Positions 63,060-64,000 of a stretch of 64,000 nt of DNA are shown piece by piece; the stretch's first letter is position 1, and each line of letters begins with the position of its first letter. The notes beneath the pieces were generated by a model. It worked only from the letters and a program-made list of their open reading frames with translations, did no database searches and was not told where the DNA came from. The position numbers were made by a program, and so were the translations under genes. Source of the stretch: Thalassoglobus sp. JC818 (GTDB taxonomy: Bacteria; Planctomycetota; Planctomycetia; Planctomycetales; Planctomycetaceae). The stretch spans positions 1,197,986 through 1,261,985 of the forward strand of contig NZ_JBFEFI010000001.1 in assembly GCF_040717535.1 (NCBI RefSeq), written 5' to 3'.

Positions 63060-63917
63060 ATGGCTGAAAAAATTCGACCAATGCAGCGAGACGAACTTGA
63101 CCTGTTGATCAACTGGGCAGCGGAAGAAGGTTGGAATCCGGGACTTCATGACGCAGAGTTGTTCTGGAACCTCGATCCCGAAGGATTCTTGGCGCTCGAT
63201 CTTGACCAAGAATTTTGCGGAGGCGGGGCAATTATTCGCCACAACTCTGAATTCGGATTCATGGGGCTGTTTATCGTTGAGGAAACTCATCGCGGAAAAC
63301 AGCACGGACGCAAACTCTGGTATGCCCGGCGCGATCAACTTCTGAAACGACTCGACGAGAATGCAACGATCGGATTGGATGGGGTCGATGCAATGGTCGG
63401 TTTTTACAAACGCGGAGGCTTTGTTCCATTCACAAGATATCGCCGCTTCACAATTTCAGAACCACTCCGAGCCGACGTGACCAATCCGAACATTGTTCCA
63501 CTTGCCAAAGTTGATCCGCAGCTTATCGCCGATTTGGATCGGCAGTGTTTTCCGGGCGATCGTTCTGCTTTCCTGCATGACTGGATCAAGCAGCCTCAGT
63601 CAATTTCACTTGCGTGCATTCGAGGAGAAGAACTTCAAGGCTTTGCAGTGATGAGAAAATGTCGCAGCGGTTGGAAGATCGGTCCGCTGTTCGCCGAAGC
63701 CGCTTCCAGTGCTGAGCAACTTCTTGTGGCTTCAAGACAGCAAGCTCAGGAAGAACCGGTTTTTCTCGACGTGCCTGATAATAACCCAGAAGCGGTTCAG
63801 CTTTGCAACTCCCATGAGATGACCGAAGTTTTCGGATGCACTCGAATGTACTTCGGCCCACCACCGAAGCTGGCACATCACAAAATCTTCGGTATCACAA
63901 CACTCGAAGTGGGGTAG
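63060..63917 (+). CDS. Double GNAT acetyltransferase (YitH/Acetyltransf_18 type)
   Basis: 285 aa. N-terminal GNAT domain: IRPMQRDELDLLINWAAEEG, WNPGLHDAELFWNLDPEGFL, GFMGLFIVEETHRGKQHGRK with the acetyl-CoA motif RGKQHGRKLW, then VGFYKRGGFVPF. The second half (from about 145: LADLDRQCFPGDRSAFLHDW-like block, GWKIGPLFAEAASSAEQLL) matches the C-terminal domain of the YitH/PhnO-like double-GNAT group. The acceptor is unknown. AAGAAGAAAA precedes the ATG. Confidence 0.92.
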   Translation: MAEKIRPMQRDELDLLINWAAEEGWNPGLHDAELFWNLDPEGFLALDLDQEFCGGGAIIRHNSEFGFMGLFIVEETHRGKQHGRKLWYARRDQLLKRLDENATIGLDGVDAMVGFYKRGGFVPFTRYRRFTISEPLRADVTNPNIVPLAKVDPQLIADLDRQCFPGDRSAFLHDWIKQPQSISLACIRGEELQGFAVMRKCRSGWKIGPLFAEAASSAEQLLVASRQQAQEEPVFLDVPDNNPEAVQLCNSHEMTEVFGCTRMYFGPPPKLAHHKIFGITTLEVG

Positions 63918-64000
63918 TGAATCAGAGCGGCTCCACTCATCCGGTTCTCTACTCTCTCTGTCTACAACTTCTGTTCGCGACCTTACGAAGAACAGTGGTT

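Noticed and set aside
1..64000. tRNA, rRNA, CRISPR and insertion sequences
   Set aside because: I looked for cloverleaf T-loop motifs, regular short repeats and transposase motifs and saw none that hold; a covariance-model search would settle the RNA genes.

Overview
The window reads as a chromosomal piece of a planctomycete (Planctomycetota, probably order Planctomycetales). The supporting signs are a DUF1559 pseudopilin, a DUF1080 protein, a DUF1207 outer-membrane-type protein, a Ser/Thr kinase fused to a formylglycine-enzyme-like domain, a DUF6754-like membrane protein, many secreted proteins of unknown function, and moderate GC. No rRNA, tRNA, CRISPR array, transposase or integrase is visible. 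Genes lie on both strands in short operons.

Layout. 0-3 kb: minus-strand DUF1559 pseudopilin, a small secreted protein and threonine aldolase. 3-9 kb: plus-strand Nudix hydrolase, FAA-family hydrolase, OmpH/Skp with a textbook terminator, YugP-like protease, and the kinase/FGE fusion. 8.9-13 kb: a secreted Cys-rich protein, then an iron operon of two FeoA-type genes and feoB behind a Fur-box-like palindrome. 13.3-14.8 kb: a GT-C type membrane glycosyltransferase. 14.8-22.4 kb: an accessory region of small unrelated ORFs alternating with short decayed pieces of an RHS/YD-repeat protein. No intact RHS gene is present; it looks like an array of orphan immunity-type genes. 22.4-24.5 kb: CDP-paratose-2-epimerase-like protein and a GT2 glycosyltransferase. 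24.5-30 kb: deoxyhypusine-synthase-like protein, HU-type protein with a long Pro/Gln tail, a small lipoprotein, a large secreted protein and an esterase. 30.3-33.6 kb: a long valS with a perfect palindrome inside its coding sequence. 33.7-36 kb: SASA-type esterase, zinc-ribbon membrane protein and csrA. 37-44 kb: DUF1080, pcm, a tight ftsY / KOW-barrel / DUF6754 operon and rhaB. 44-51.8 kb: a two-component pair, a von Willebrand protein, a TIM-barrel protein, DUF1207 and a CxxCH membrane protein. 52-56 kb: lpxD-lpxI (lipid A), a hotdog thioesterase and larB. 56-64 kb: a membrane-anchored protein, lipase, small proteins, an NtrB/NtrC-type pair and a double-GNAT protein.

The most notable signals are: (1) the RHS-remnant/orphan-gene array, with three 92-bp copies aligned without indels and gene/fragment junctions that overlap by a few bases; (2) a 31-bp perfect palindrome kept in frame inside valS, resembling an intragenic palindromic element; (3) a roughly 100-bp repeat that starts at the stop codon of three unrelated genes; (4) an orphan rho-independent terminator facing away from csrA, suggesting a small RNA; (5) an FtsY-linked KOW/barrel protein plus membrane protein operon of unknown role.
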